In this document: piece after piece, positions 1 to 10,594 of the stretch
Layout: each line of letters begins with the position of its first letter
How positions within the stretch are numbered: the stretch's first letter is position 1
NCBI GenBank assembly: GCA_016271365.2
Contig: CM028131.1
Coordinates: 169,822,501 to 169,886,500 of the forward strand
Reading direction: 5' to 3'
From: Neoceratodus forsteri
Lineage: Eukaryota > Chordata > Ceratodontiformes > Ceratodontidae
Length of the DNA stretch: 64,000 nt
Position numbers and translations under genes: made by a program
The notes under the pieces: generated by a model
The model's input: only the letters and a program-made list of their open reading frames with translations
Databases searched by the model: none
What the model was told of the DNA's origin: nothing

Positions 1-59
1 GAAGAAGTTCCTTGCATTACTGCTGAACCTCCCTCCCATGAGCCTCATGTCATGGTCTC

Positions 60-300
60 TCCTTCTCCTTCTCTCTTTTAATTGGAAAAGCTCCTGAAAG
101 TTACCCTTATTTATACCCCTCATATACAGTATTTAAAAGTCTCAACCATGTCACCCCTCTCCCTCCTATGTTCTAGGGAGTACATGTTGGGTTTTCTCAG
201 CCTGTCCTGGTATGTCATATGGTGCACTCCTGGAATCATTTTCATAGCCCTCCTTTGCACCATCTCAATTCTATGTCCCTTTTAAGGTGCAGCTATAGAA
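60..300 (-). mobile_element. CR1-like LINE fragment (family B), 3' part of ORF2
   Basis: Read on the minus strand this resembles the end of ORF2 in the better preserved family B copy near 10,060-10,240: the same order of an arginine-rich 'KRDRLK..'-type stretch, a 'QRRATKM'-like block and the following spacer. No open frame of useful length remains. The piece is truncated on both sides and lies at the window edge, so its true ends are unknown. Family assignment is inferred from similarity to the other copies in this window. Confidence 0.45.
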
Positions 301-529
301 TGAAGGGCCATAGAAAGAATCAAGATGGTGCAGAGAAGGCAATGGCAGGAGTTCTCTCTATCAATAAGCATACTGGCAGTGGCTACCAGGTGAGATGTAT
401 TTACATGAATGTAGGGAATCACTGAACACATTATGGGAACTGTTGACAGAATCAAAAAAGGTAAACAAGAATGATCATGTCATTATAAAAGTTATATGAG
501 GAAAGAAGGGCTGTTATGAAAAGTTGCCT

Positions 530-1246
530 TTATGCCCTGCCACCACCGCCTTCATCCTCATCAATGAAGAAGCAGCCCTTGCATTCTTCCAGGCTGGAGT
601 TGTTCCAACTTGGAAATTCTTTTTCCACGAGCACCTCATCCTCCTCAATGGAACACAGTTTGCCTCTACAGCCATGATGACCTGCATCACCCTCATCACC
701 ACTGCCATCATTGTGGCAGGGTACAAAAAGAGATGTGCTTGTTCTAGATGGAATGTGCCCTTCATTCATTTTCATAAATGTCATCATGCCAACATTTGTA
801 GGCGATAGGTTCATATGTCTGTCCTTCACATTGGCTCCCGTTGAACTAAATACCCTCTCCACACTTACACTAGAAGGTAGGCAGCCAATGTATTTCAATG
901 CTATTGTTGTCATTGCTGGCCATTCATTCACCTTACCACTCCAGTACACCAGAGGATCCTCCAATATGCTAAGATGCCTGTTTTCTGCCAAACAGGTCTC
1001 CACCATGCTCTGTGCTGCCTGAAGTCCTGATGACTAAATCACCTGTTCCTCCCCTTCCTCCACATCACATTTTCCAACTTGTGCCAAGGTATCCCTAAGT
1101 GGATTTATGGGCAGTTGTCCTCCTGAGACCAGCCCTGGTTTTGCAGCCTGCTTAAGGAAGGTGGTGGAAACACCACAGCTGTCATTATCATTGCCATGCT
1201 GTGGCTTGTAGAACTTGGCCTGCCACATCTGTGCCTCATGAACCAA
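530..1246 (-). pseudogene. hAT-1 transposase, carboxy-terminal dimerisation domain
   Basis: Minus-strand reading shows the hallmark of the hAT C-terminal dimerisation domain: 'DPLVYW' followed by about 12 residues, 'ALKYIGCLPSSVSVERVFSS' and 'GANVKDRHMNLSP'. These correspond to the family pattern of a Trp, a 'LA.KYL..PATS...ER.FS' core and a following Arg/Leu block. Upstream (1,034-1,246) a short in-frame run supplies the usual hydrophilic linker; a stop separates the two. The domain mediates transposase dimerisation. Downstream of the domain the frame continues as an acidic, low-complexity tail of uncertain reality. This is the 3' remnant of the same gene as the pieces at 3,804-5,550. Confidence 0.75.
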
Positions 1247-1292
1247 TCTTACCAGCTGGTCAGTGAGATTTTGCTCCTGATCATGCCCACCC

Positions 1293-3170
1293 TCAAGTAC
1301 AGATGAGGGGCCATGTTTGTAGCATGGGTCCAGCAGTTTCTGTGCTATGCCTCACCCGAAACCCAGACTGGAGGAGCTTGTATAGATCAAAGGCCAAGTT
1401 GTGCTCCTCAAGCTGTTGCACCATAACCTTCTCAACAATCTTCCCTAAAAATGGGAGGTTGGAGATGGGATGGTAATTTGCCTTGACGTCAGGGTCTAAA
1501 GTTGGTTTCTTCAGAAGGGGTCTCACCAGCGTCTCCTTCAAGGCATCAGGGTAAACCCCTTCTGTCAAAAAACAGCTGACAGTCAAGGTGAACACTGGGC
1601 CAATTAAGGCAAAGTGTCCCATCAAGAAAAACGTTGGCACCAGGTCCAGTTCACAATATGTGTGCTTCAGCTTGCAAACAACTCCAATGACTTCAGCCAC
1701 CTCCACCAGTTTAAACTCCCCCCAAACAGGAGGAGCACTCTTTGGACATCCAAGGCAACCACTGTTGGCCACAGTGTGGCTCACTGACAGAATTCCATAA
1801 TGGATAGTGGATACCCTGTCCAAGAAGAATCGAGCAAACTTATCACATACAGCATCTGAAAAAGCTGTTTTTGGCTGGAGACAGGCTGGATGTAGCAGCC
1901 TGTCCACAGTCCGAAACAGCATAGCTGGTTGATTCTTCCTGGCAGCAATCTCCCTGGATGGAACTGTGCCTTTTTACTGTTGATTTCCCCCTGGTACTCA
2001 CAATAGTGAGTACGCAGGGCCAATCTGTCCACCTCCAGCCTAGTCTGATGCCAGCAGCGCTCCAACCTCCGACCCCTAATCTTCATCACCTTGAGCTCCC
2101 TGTCAAACTATGGAAACCTCAGGTGGGAAGATATGGGTCATACACAGACCAGTGTGAAGGAGTTGAGTGCATCAGACATCGCCTTATTATAGACGAGGAC
2201 TGCCTCAACTGTATCCCCTACGCATGGACTACCCACACTAGACAGATTGGCTACCGCCAGAAATCCTTCCAGAGTCAAACCCCTCAAAAGGCGGTACTTA
2301 ACTATACCTGTAGGGGGAAGGCGCTCAGGAGGCCCTGAACTGGAACTCCACAGTGCAATGATCAGACCAAGTGACCTAATCAGTCTTGAGATTATTTATC
2401 TCAAGCCACAGCGAGAAGACCAGGTCCAACATGTGGCCGTCCTGGTGGGTCACAGAAGAAACGTCATGTGTCAGGCCCAGTGATGACATCAAGTGGAGGA
2501 TGTTATAACCTAGCCTTGAAGATTCATCGTTGGCCCAAACATTGAAATCCCCCAGAACTAAACATCTGGGTGATTCCAGTGTTTTGCTGACAACAAATTC
2601 GGCTACCTCCTGCAGGAATCCTCCCGCTGTCCCGGGAGGCAGTAAATCAGGAGAATCCTGCAGCCTGCAGCCTGCAGCCTGCGTCCGGACACCATGGAAT
2701 GCCACACATTCAAAGGAACCCAGTGTTCTCATTTGGCACACAGAGAAGCCCAGCTCAGATCTAAAACAAATGGCCACTCCCCCACCCCTGCAATCCACTC
2801 TGGGGCAGTGCACTACGGTGTACCCAGGAGGGATGGTGGCCTCTAATATCGGGTCAGCATTATCACCTAACCAGATATCCATAATGCAAGCCAGATTGAC
2901 TGACAAAATCAAGTCCGCAACAATAGTGGTCTTGTTTCTGATCGATCTGGCATTGCAGAGCACTGCCCTCAGGGGTTGGTGGATCAAGCATCCCCTCTTG
3001 CTGCCTGCCCACTCAGTCAACTGTGAGCCCTGGGGATGGGAAACACCTGTCTGGCTTCTTCCATGGACCCATTGATACCTACGGTGCCTTCTGCACCTGA
3101 CAACCTCAACCTGCTCCTCTCCGAAGTGTCTGAGGTGCCCCACTATATCACCCGACCAGTGCAGTTCCAC
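1293..3170 (-). mobile_element. L2-like LINE: endonuclease plus start of reverse transcriptase
   Basis: Two minus-strand reading frames belong to one LINE. From 3,170 to 2,376 lies an apurinic-type endonuclease, with 'NARSIRNKT', 'DIWLGDNADP', 'PPGYTVVHCPR', 'RGGGVAICF' and later 'LVLGDFNVWANDE'. From 1,922 to 1,293 comes the start of the reverse transcriptase, with 'HPISNLPFLGKIVEKV' and 'LQSGFRVRHSTETA', both typical of L2-clade LINEs. Between them the linker is frameshifted. The copy stops abruptly after the HSTETA block near 1,293, so the palm with its FADD/YADD motif and the 3' end are absent. That is unusual, because LINE copies normally lose the 5' rather than the 3' end. It sits where the hAT-1 transposase core should be. 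Confidence 0.75.
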
Positions 3171-3540
3171 CTAATCCCAATCTCCTGACAATGGTGTGTT
3201 GTGGTTTCAGAAACCGGGAGGTCAGTGAAGGGCCACAGGTGAAACAGCTGGGACTCCTCATACACTATTCTGTCCTGCCATAGACTCCTTGGCACCCCCA
3301 GACACATACTAGCTAGCTTAAAGGCCCCAGCCAGTAAAACTGCCGGCTAATCCAAACTCAGACACACACACCCACACATATTCACACATTCAGCACCAAC
3401 ACACACACACCCTTCTAACAATCTTCATAAATAAAAAAAGCAGCATTTTCTTGATTTCTGGTTATGCCTGAAACTCCTGCATTACATGATTGAGACAATG
3501 TGTCATGCAGGAAACCCTCACAAACCTACCATTGCTGAAA
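3170..3540. other. Unassigned spacer with degenerate CA-rich stretch
   Basis: Between the LINE endonuclease and the tandem LINE tails I see no gene. A degenerate (CA)n-rich stretch occurs at about 3,358-3,415. Part of the interval may be the 5' leader of the L2-like LINE. Confidence 0.4.
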
Positions 3541-3544
3541 CATT

Positions 3545-3695
3545 TCCCCACTAGGTGGGTCAAGCAGTTCTTATCTGCCATCAAATTCTGTTTCTGCATC
3601 TGCAGCTTATTCATTAGCTAGGGAAATGGGCAGACTAGGTGGGTCAAGCGGTCCTTATCTGCCATCAAATTCTATGTTTCCATGTTTCTACCACA
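3545..3695 (+). repeat. Two tandem CR1-like LINE 3' tails
   Basis: The motif 'aggtgggtcaagc.gt' followed by 'ccttatctgccatcaaattct' occurs twice, about 90 bp apart, at 3,553-3,592 and 3,634-3,673. It is the same 3' terminal sequence that ends the family A LINE near 39,000-39,050. Two successive tails, each without a body, suggest either tandem insertion of strongly 5'-truncated copies or a local duplication. Confidence 0.65.
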
Positions 3696-3803
3696 TTAGA
3701 GCCATTATCACTTGCTATGAAGCCAGCTTTCAGGGACAGTGGGTGCAGCAACTCATCTATTTCAGTCAGGAGTAATTTTAACATTTTAACCTGTATGCAA
3801 CCA

Positions 3804-4303
3804 TTACACTCCTAATTGCAAGCATGCCACCCCAGGTAGCTGTGCCCAATGGGCTGTAATACATAAATAAAAACTACCTGCTGTTTTGCCACTTGTCCAC
3901 ATGTCCATACTTACGTGGATGTATGGTGATGCAGAATGCTGAAGGGCATGTCTGAATGTCTGTATGAGAGTCCTATATAACTCTGGAAAAGCACAGGTGG
4001 CAAAATACAGTATATCCTGGATGGGATCTTCCATTTTGGACAGGCACGTGCTGCAAAGTGGTGGAACCCCACATTCTCCACAAAAGGGAATGGCAACAGA
4101 TCAATTGCAAGCATTTCCACAGTGACACCATAGAGTTCACATGCAGCAACATGATTTGTCAGGTATTTACTGTGCTGCTTGAACATGCTCTGCACCATGG
4201 GTTGCATTGTTCGGGGTTTTGGCTTGGACATGCCAAATGGCTGTGCTCTGTAAACTGGCATTAATGGGGTAGCTTTGAGCTGTGGTGGGCGCACGGATGA
4301 CAA
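3804..4303 (-). pseudogene. hAT-1 transposase, amino-terminal part of core
   Basis: Minus-strand frames at 4,303-3,911 and 4,034-3,804 overlap and together read through the region after the BED finger. They show 'MSKPKPRTMQPMVQSMF', then 'AIDLLPFPFVENVGFHHF', a 'P.YIHVSMDMWTS' block and 'YLCITAHW'. In ZBED-type hAT transposases the 'DxWTS...YLxxTAHW' block precedes the insertion domain and includes the first catalytic Asp. A frameshift separates the two frames. The gene then ends abruptly near 3,800 and resumes only in the dimerisation domain at about 1,246, so roughly the middle half of the protein is gone. Confidence 0.72.
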
Positions 4304-4419
4304 TCCAAAGAATGGTGTGATCTTTCATCTTTTAATGACAAGGGTTGATGTGCTTGACTAACTACACTGGCTAGTAATACTGACATTACCACTGCTACAC
4401 TGACCACTACTCGAACATT

Positions 4420-5550
4420 CTAAGTCCTCCTCCTCCTCCATATGCCTGTAGTAATCATCTGGGTTACTTCACACCTTTGCCCTACATTGCTACTTACACT
4501 TAACTGGGAAGGGGATATCTTGCTCAATAAGGTTGATGAGGGAGAACTCCCCACTACTGCATCAGCTTCGCTCTGGTGCTGAGTCCAGCATGCCAGGTGC
4601 CTGGTCTTCAGGTGTGTATGCTGGCCCCCAATGCCAAGGTGGCTACCCTTTTTCCTACACCTCACATACCCTTGGCAAAGCTGGCAGATAGTCATTGTTT
4701 CATCCTTTGCATTTTGAATGAAAAAATCCCACACTAGGAATTTTGCTGCCCTAGATTTCACATGAATGATGGTGCTGCATAGGGTTGTGCTATATTTCAG
4801 GAGTAGAAATGGGAGGTCTGAGGCATGATTTCTGGTGTGAAGCAAACTTTGACTGTGACTCATATTTGCAATCTATTAATATGATTTCTGGGTCATCCAC
4901 AGACACAGCTAAAGGAGGAGAACTGGGATGGGGGAGTGCTTTACCAATGCCGTTTCCCTACCTTCACCTTACTTTTCTTTTTCTCAGGTTCCCATATAGG
5001 GTCCCAATCATAATCATCCACATCTTCACTTATGATACCATCCTCTGGAAATATGTCAGTCTCCTCTCCCTCATCATCCACACTTTTTCATCACCCTGTG
5101 TTTCTTTTGATGCCCTAACAGTGGGATCTGTAGAAACATGACATTGTGACTCATGCTCAGGCTGTTGTTCAACAGTTTTGGGGACATTTATTACCTTCAA
5201 GTCTTCAGACTCACATACATTTTCACATGATAACATGGGTTGTTGCAATACTGCTCCCATTGTCCATGCAGTCACTCTTTCCTGCCTGCATCAGCATCAC
5301 CCACCAGCATTGATACTACTAATTTGGTGGAGAAAAACTTAGCCACACTGATGCCTGTACTTGCAAGAACTACTCCTCGATGCTGCTTGCTATGACCAAC
5401 ATTAACATTGCTAGCTCCTGATGAATCTGCCTCATCACATCTTTGATTGCTACCCCTTGGAAGCACACAAGCAATGGTCTTGGCAGCAATGCCACAGCCA
5501 GAAACAACTTTGCCAGATGATGTCTTCATGGGCATTTTCTTATACCACAC
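4420..5550 (-). pseudogene. hAT-1 transposase, acidic amino terminus and BED zinc finger
   Basis: The BED finger is visible on the minus strand between about 4,780 and 4,590: 'AAKFLVWDFF', then 'TICQLC' (the first Cys pair) and, about 25 residues on, 'HTHLKTRH' (the His pair). BED fingers bind DNA and are common in ZBED-type hAT transposases. Upstream, about 5,110-4,970, the frame is highly acidic ('DDEGEETDIFPEDG', 'DDYDWDPIWEPEKEK'), matching the acidic stretch before the BED finger in hAT-2 of this window. The most 5' frame (5,550-5,272) is Ser/Gly/Val-rich. Several stops and frameshifts make it non-functional. Confidence 0.68.
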
Positions 5551-6589
5551 AGAAGATTACCAAAAAGGTGAACAATTGCACCAGAAACTTTTTTTCCCTT
5601 TTTGGGGGTTGGTGTAACCACTTCAAGAGTATACAATGAGACAGTACACTGGAAGAAATACACCAATAAAATGCATTTTTTATTTTTTGTTTTTTTATGT
5701 TTTCTTGTTGAAATATGCACAGGACAGGGATTATTCAGGGTACTACGGGGAACCACACACTACACTGACAACACTTTAAACAGCCAGTTGAGAGAGACTT
5801 AACAGCGAGTTTCTATTTCTTCTGTTTTTGGGGGATGGGAGGCCAAACCACAAGAGTGACTTCAGGCCAGAACTAGGGACAAGACAACACAGTCACAAGA
5901 CCTGACCCAGATAGTTCAAAAATCCACCAGTTAAACAATGCTACTTTTTTGGGGAGGGGGGTGGAAGAATTACAGCAGTACCTAGCAGAGGGAAACAGTA
6001 AACAACAGGGATTTCAAAATTCTCACTCTGACTCTGGCACAAGAAACTGCCTATGTCTTGCCTGCACATATGCAGAATAAAGGCACCTCACAGAAAGTTT
6101 AACACTTCAGTATAATAAACTGCACTGTTCTACAAAAATAAAGTACCAATCCACAGCAAACAGCACAAAATAGTCATAAACCACAATATGTATTGCTGTG
6201 TGTACACAAGTGAACACAGCAGTACTACACACTAGCCAGCCTACAACAGTTGGACAACCCTGCCTTTTAGACTGTGGTCTGTGGAGCTTCAGCACAGATC
6301 CTCCCCTCCCCAGAATCACACTTCTGCAATGTCTCAATACAGACACCGAAGACTAATTTAGGAAGCAAAATGAACACTGAATCAGCAAATGATCGATGAT
6401 ACAGACACACAAGCAAGCAGGCATTAAATGGACTAAATTTGGACTTAAAAGTCCAGATGGTAACTTTTTTTAAAGGTTTACAGCACACAGCTGTGAGAGC
6501 TAACTAACTCCAGGTTACCACAACATATACTATACTGAAGTAAGGCTGTGCAAGTCGCTATAGAATCCTTGTGAGCTGCTATCCCATGA

Positions 6590-6826
6590 ATCTCTGCAAA
6601 CTTCACCTTAGGATTGTTTCCCCAAGGTGAAGTTAGGTGAAGTTTGGCATGTGTGCCTGGCAAATTTAATCTCTTCGGACAAAGTGGCAAGTTTGCCTCG
6701 CAATTAAGGGATTTCACATATTTCACTTTAAGGTGAAGTCACACTTTACCCCGTGGATTTACTTTGTGAATTTTATATTCACTAAATTCTCCATGTAGCA
6801 AAGTGGACCAACTTTGCCCATCTCTA
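6590..6826 (-). repeat. hAT-1 terminal inverted repeat and subterminal repeats
   Basis: The outer terminus is the minus-strand sequence TAGAGATGGGCAAAGT (6,811-6,826). Inward, AAGGTGAAGT or its complement recurs several times (around 6,605, 6,625, 6,635 and 6,732), and variants of 'caaagtgg' and 'tttgcc' are interspersed. Clustered short repeats near the ends are a usual site of transposase binding in hAT elements; that role here is inferred. Confidence 0.65.
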
Positions 6827-6839
6827 ATTATGGGGCATC

Positions 6840-7165
6840 ACTGCAAGTTGGTGGGGGACAAATTGAGGAGAAACTGGATGAAGTTCTACTTCATTGAGAT
6901 GGTGGTGGTTCCATTGGAATAGACTGCCGGTGGAAGTTGTGGGGCCAGCTACTTACCCTTAACGGATTTAAACACAGTTGTGGCAGGGTAAGGGGACTCA
7001 TATTCCCCAAAGGGGGCAGCAATCATTTGAGGGGTTGGGTAGCGGGGTAAGAAGGATGCAGTCACCAAAACAGTAGGTCAGTTGGGTGAGGTAGTATAGT
7101 AAAGGCAGACTCAGTGGACCTTAAGTGGCCTTCTGCCATCAGATTCTGTTTTTTATCATACACCA
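6840..7165 (+). mobile_element. 5'-truncated CR1-like LINE, 3' end only
   Basis: The start matches the end of ORF2 in CR1-like LINEs of this window: a 'W(N)RLPVEVVGPA' block around 6,920, comparable to 'WNSLPEEVV' at 38,845. It runs into a 3' tail 'gtggccttctgccatcagattctg' at 7,127-7,150 that parallels the 'cttatctgccatcaaattctg' tail elsewhere. No reverse transcriptase core is present, so this is a strongly 5'-truncated copy. Confidence 0.55.
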
Positions 7166-9110
7166 GATCTGTCTGTCTGTTCTCAATATCATTTAAAAGC
7201 TGTCCTTCTGTTGACCTGTACTCTCTGGGACCAATATTCCTTGCATTTGAGGGGTGAACAAGACAGCATGCAGAAAAAAAAAACATAACTAAATCAGAAG
7301 TTAGAGGGCAACTTATTGTTATGAGGGAGTCATTGATATATTACTTCAACATCAGCTCGGGAATTGGTTGGCAGTGATCTCTATTAATTTACTAATAAGC
7401 ATTAAGCATGTCTGTCCACTTTGCTGTACCTGCCGTTTTATCTCTTCAAAGAGCAGTCCCATTGTGGCCACTGCTTTCACTGTTTATTTTATTTATGTTT
7501 ATTTTTATTTATCATGTGCCACTACCATTCACTCCACTGATACCACTGCCTGCCTGCCTGTGTTTTCAACATCATGGAGATTATGTGTGTCTTGCTAGTC
7601 ATGCAGACAAACCTTAATTTCTAGCCTGCACTGTGTTAGATGTGTGTACTGCAAGCATGCACCTACCAGAGTAGACATAAGCATGCCTGCCTGTCAGTTT
7701 AACATCCTGTGCCTAATGACCCTTGAACCCAAAAGAAGTAGAGGTCATCTGCTCCCAATTTCTGCTATCCTTCAAGATGAAGATCTTACAGCCACAATGG
7801 GCTTCATATTCAGGTTAAAGGAGGAGGCTACTAGAAGACACTGCAAAAAATGAATGCCGTTTTCTTTCCAAATAATTAAAAAGGAGACATTTTTTTTTCA
7901 CACAGAAGGTAACAAGACTTTGTAACTCATTTAAGCAGTATGCTATTGACACCATCAACTAGAGTATTTTCAAAACTAAGACAGATAACTTATTTTGTCA
8001 GGACATGCGCTAGTTGACCACCACTGAGAAGTGGGTACACAGCCTGGATGGGCATTGTTGTCTACTTCGCTAATAGCACTGTAGGAAACCCTAGTAAATA
8101 ATTGACTTGAGTGTTCCATCAGGTACCTTCTTGACACCTTAGTACTAAATTCAACTTTGTTAATGTGAATTTAACATACAGTATTTGTGGGATTAACACA
8201 GAGAAAACACAGAGACCTGCATAAGTCATCCCTGTTTGGCCCCAAACTATCCTAAAAACATTCCCAGGAGCTGATCTTCCCTGGACACCAGTAGCGCATT
8301 AATGGTGCAGTTAATGCACTATCCAAGAACCTCAAGTAATACTGTATTTATGGACAGCACCCAGAACTTGAATACTTTGTAAAATACCATCATATCTGAG
8401 TATAACACAAGAAGGAACTTGCACGTTCAAATCATTGAACTATTCTTTTCCTTTGTCAGGTAAAATTAAATGACCTCAGAAAGTACTACTGCCTACTGAT
8501 TGCATAATGAACAATCATTATGTGGTCATGTATTTACCTTAAACTTAACAAATTCTGCTATACCAAATGGCTGGGATTGATGAAAATTGTGATTTAATAG
8601 AGCAAAATGAAGTTTTTACAGTATGAGCAGTGTAGTTCATTATTTATGACAACGATATTGTTGAGGAAAGGGGTCAAAAACATTTTGAGAAAGCATTTGT
8701 TTTCATTTCTTCCTTGTCTGGCAACCAGGACAACTTTAATTGAATCACAATCAGAACTCTTTCATCTATTAGTGCTTAACTGCATCTGACATCTAAAAAC
8801 CAACTGGAGCCAGCTGCTTGGTATTACATGCTAGACATGTCAGGTAAGCGTTTCAGTGTTATGTCTTGGCAGCTGTAAACTGATTATTTTTTCTTAAACA
8901 CTCTTTTAAAGCATACCTTACTAATATAAACTAATGGATTGCAGGAACTCAAGACATTCTGATCCATACTGCAGGCATACTGTGGGAGGTAGACACAACA
9001 GAGTCAGGTACCTTCTCCTCCATTATGACCTGGCAAGCTGTAGTAGGTTTTGCAACACTATTTTTTTGAAAAAGTGAATCTCAGTTAACAGACAGGCCCC
9101 GATGTGCTCA
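7166..9110. other. No recognised feature
   Basis: About 1.9 kb of A+T-rich sequence in which I recognise no gene or repeat family. Short open frames here show no domain and no codon pattern that argues for coding. Confidence 0.5.
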
Positions 9111-9114
9111 TGTA

Positions 9115-9540
9115 GTTGCTAAAGCTCATATCAGTGTACCTCAGTTGTTAGCCCATCTGTCTGTGGGTCAGAAGGTTGCAGGTTATTGACCCACTTCCTG
9201 ACTTGGACTCACACTATAAAGTCTGACACTGAATGCAGTACTAGTAGGATGCAATCATTTGGATGAGACATCAAACTGACCTTCCTTCTGCCCATGTCTG
9301 TTGCAGTCTTGGTGGGACTCCAGGTGGAAGAAAAAGAACCCAAGACAACATTTTTAGGTGTAGGATATATTCCCTGATGTAACCTGGCTAACATTCTCCT
9401 TCCCATAAATTTGGTTCAGTTTAGGCAATATTCCAAGGCTGTGTGTTTACAATCACTTTGCTATGAGTCTCTCTTCACTTTTAAAGCATTCTGGGATACC
9501 ATACATATGAAAGGTGCCACACAAATTCAAATTATTTCCT
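9115..9540 (+). mobile_element. V-SINE-like tRNA-derived SINE
   Basis: The left part has a tRNA-like head: an A-box-like 'cctcagttgttagcccat' near 9,139 and, about 40 bp on, a B-box-like 'ggttattgaccc' at 9,181-9,192. The centre contains 'ggatgagacatcaaactga' (9,261-9,279), close to the 'ggatgagacgttaaac' core that I know from V-SINEs. The right end, 'aaagcattctgggatacca' through 'gaaaggtgccacacaaattcaaatt', is the LINE-derived tail used for retrotransposition. Head, conserved centre and LINE-type tail in order make the call fairly secure. The copy is old, with a degenerate B box. Confidence 0.7.
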
Positions 9541-9699
9541 CTTTCTTCTTGCCTTTTTCACATGGATCATCATCCTTGGTGTACGCATTTGGATAATAGT
9601 CTAGATTTAAACTTTCAACAGCTTTACATTGCTGAAATCCTAGACACTGGGGTAAACTGGAATAAGTCTGCATTTAATGTTTTTTTTTATATGCTTGTT

Positions 9700-10594
9700 T
9701 ATAGAAACATAGAAAGTAACAGCAGAAGGAGACCAAAGACCCATCGAGTCTGCCCTGGGTTTCCCCAGTTCTGATGTGGGGCCTGGGAACTATTCCTATT
9801 AATGTTTTTTTCCTTTACCTAGCCTCCCATTGCCCCAATATGTCTTTGCTCTATCCCACCATTTTTTTGAAAGCCATCACGGTCTTTGCATTCACCACTT
9901 CCTCCAGCAAGGCATTCCAGGGCACCACCACCCTTTCTGTGACAAAATGCTTTTTCAAATCCCTCCTGAAGCTCCTGCACTTTAACTTCCAGTCATTACC
10001 CTGGTGGTAGAACCAGTAACTCTTTGGAATAGGTCTGTGTGCAGCACCTAATTTATACCTTTCAAGAATTTTTAAGTCTCAGTCACATTACCTCTCTCCT
10101 TCCTAGTCTCCAGGGAGAACAGATTAAGCTTTCTCAGTCTATCCTTGCATGAGAGATCATGGAGGCCCTGCATCATCTTGGCTGCTCTCCTTTGTACAGT
10201 CTTCAGCCTATCCCTGTCCTTTTTAAGGTGTGGATTCCAAAACTGGACACAGTACTCCAGGTGTGGTCTTACTAGGGACCTCTAGAGAGGGAAGGAGCAA
10301 CACCTCCATACTCCAGCTGTCAAAATATCTCCCAATGCACCCCAGCATTTTGTTTGCCTTGCCATATGCTTTCTTGCATTGACTCATTTGTTTAAGGGGG
10401 TCACATATGATGACCCCTAGATCCCTTTCCTCCTGAGAGGTGTTGAGTTGGACCCCGTTGAGGTAGTATTCTGTCCTGAGATTACCTTTACCCAGATGTA
10501 GCACCTTACATTTTTTTGCATTAAATTTCAACTGCCAGATGTTAGACCATCTTCTAGCCTTTGCAAGTCCTTTTGAAGTTCCCTAATTGTCTCC
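9700..10594 (-). mobile_element. Family B CR1-like LINE, 3' segment
   Basis: Minus-strand reading gives the end of ORF2: 'MKFNAKKCKVLHLGKGN', 'EERDLGVIICDPLK' and 'KANKMLGCIGRYF'. A 'LVRPHLEYCVQFW'-type region, now frameshifted, and the 'RR..KM' block follow. The 3' terminus is near 9,700 with 'tagaaacatagaaagtaacagcagaaggagacc'-type tail sequence. At 10,594 the reading is cut by a second LINE and continues at 12,601, where it recovers the reverse transcriptase palm. The pieces belong to one old insertion. Confidence 0.72.

Larger units (their letters stand above)
500..6826 (-). mobile_element. hAT-1: decayed BED-finger hAT DNA transposon, interrupted
   Basis: A minus-strand hAT element. Its 5' end is marked at 6,811-6,826 by TAGAGATGGGCAAAGT (minus strand), a classic hAT terminus. 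The next bases outward, ATTATGGG at 6,827-6,834, would be one side of an 8-bp target duplication. Going inward there is an untranslated leader with repeated AAGGTGAAGT motifs, an acidic amino-terminal region, a BED zinc finger, the start of the transposase core, and finally the hAT dimerisation domain near 530-1,006. The other terminus was not found and may lie beyond position 1. The middle of the transposase is missing and its place is taken by an L2-like LINE. Confidence 0.75.

Noticed and set aside
2530..3075. 181-codon plus-strand open frame
   Set aside because: Antisense to the L2-like endonuclease, whose motifs are clear on the minus strand.
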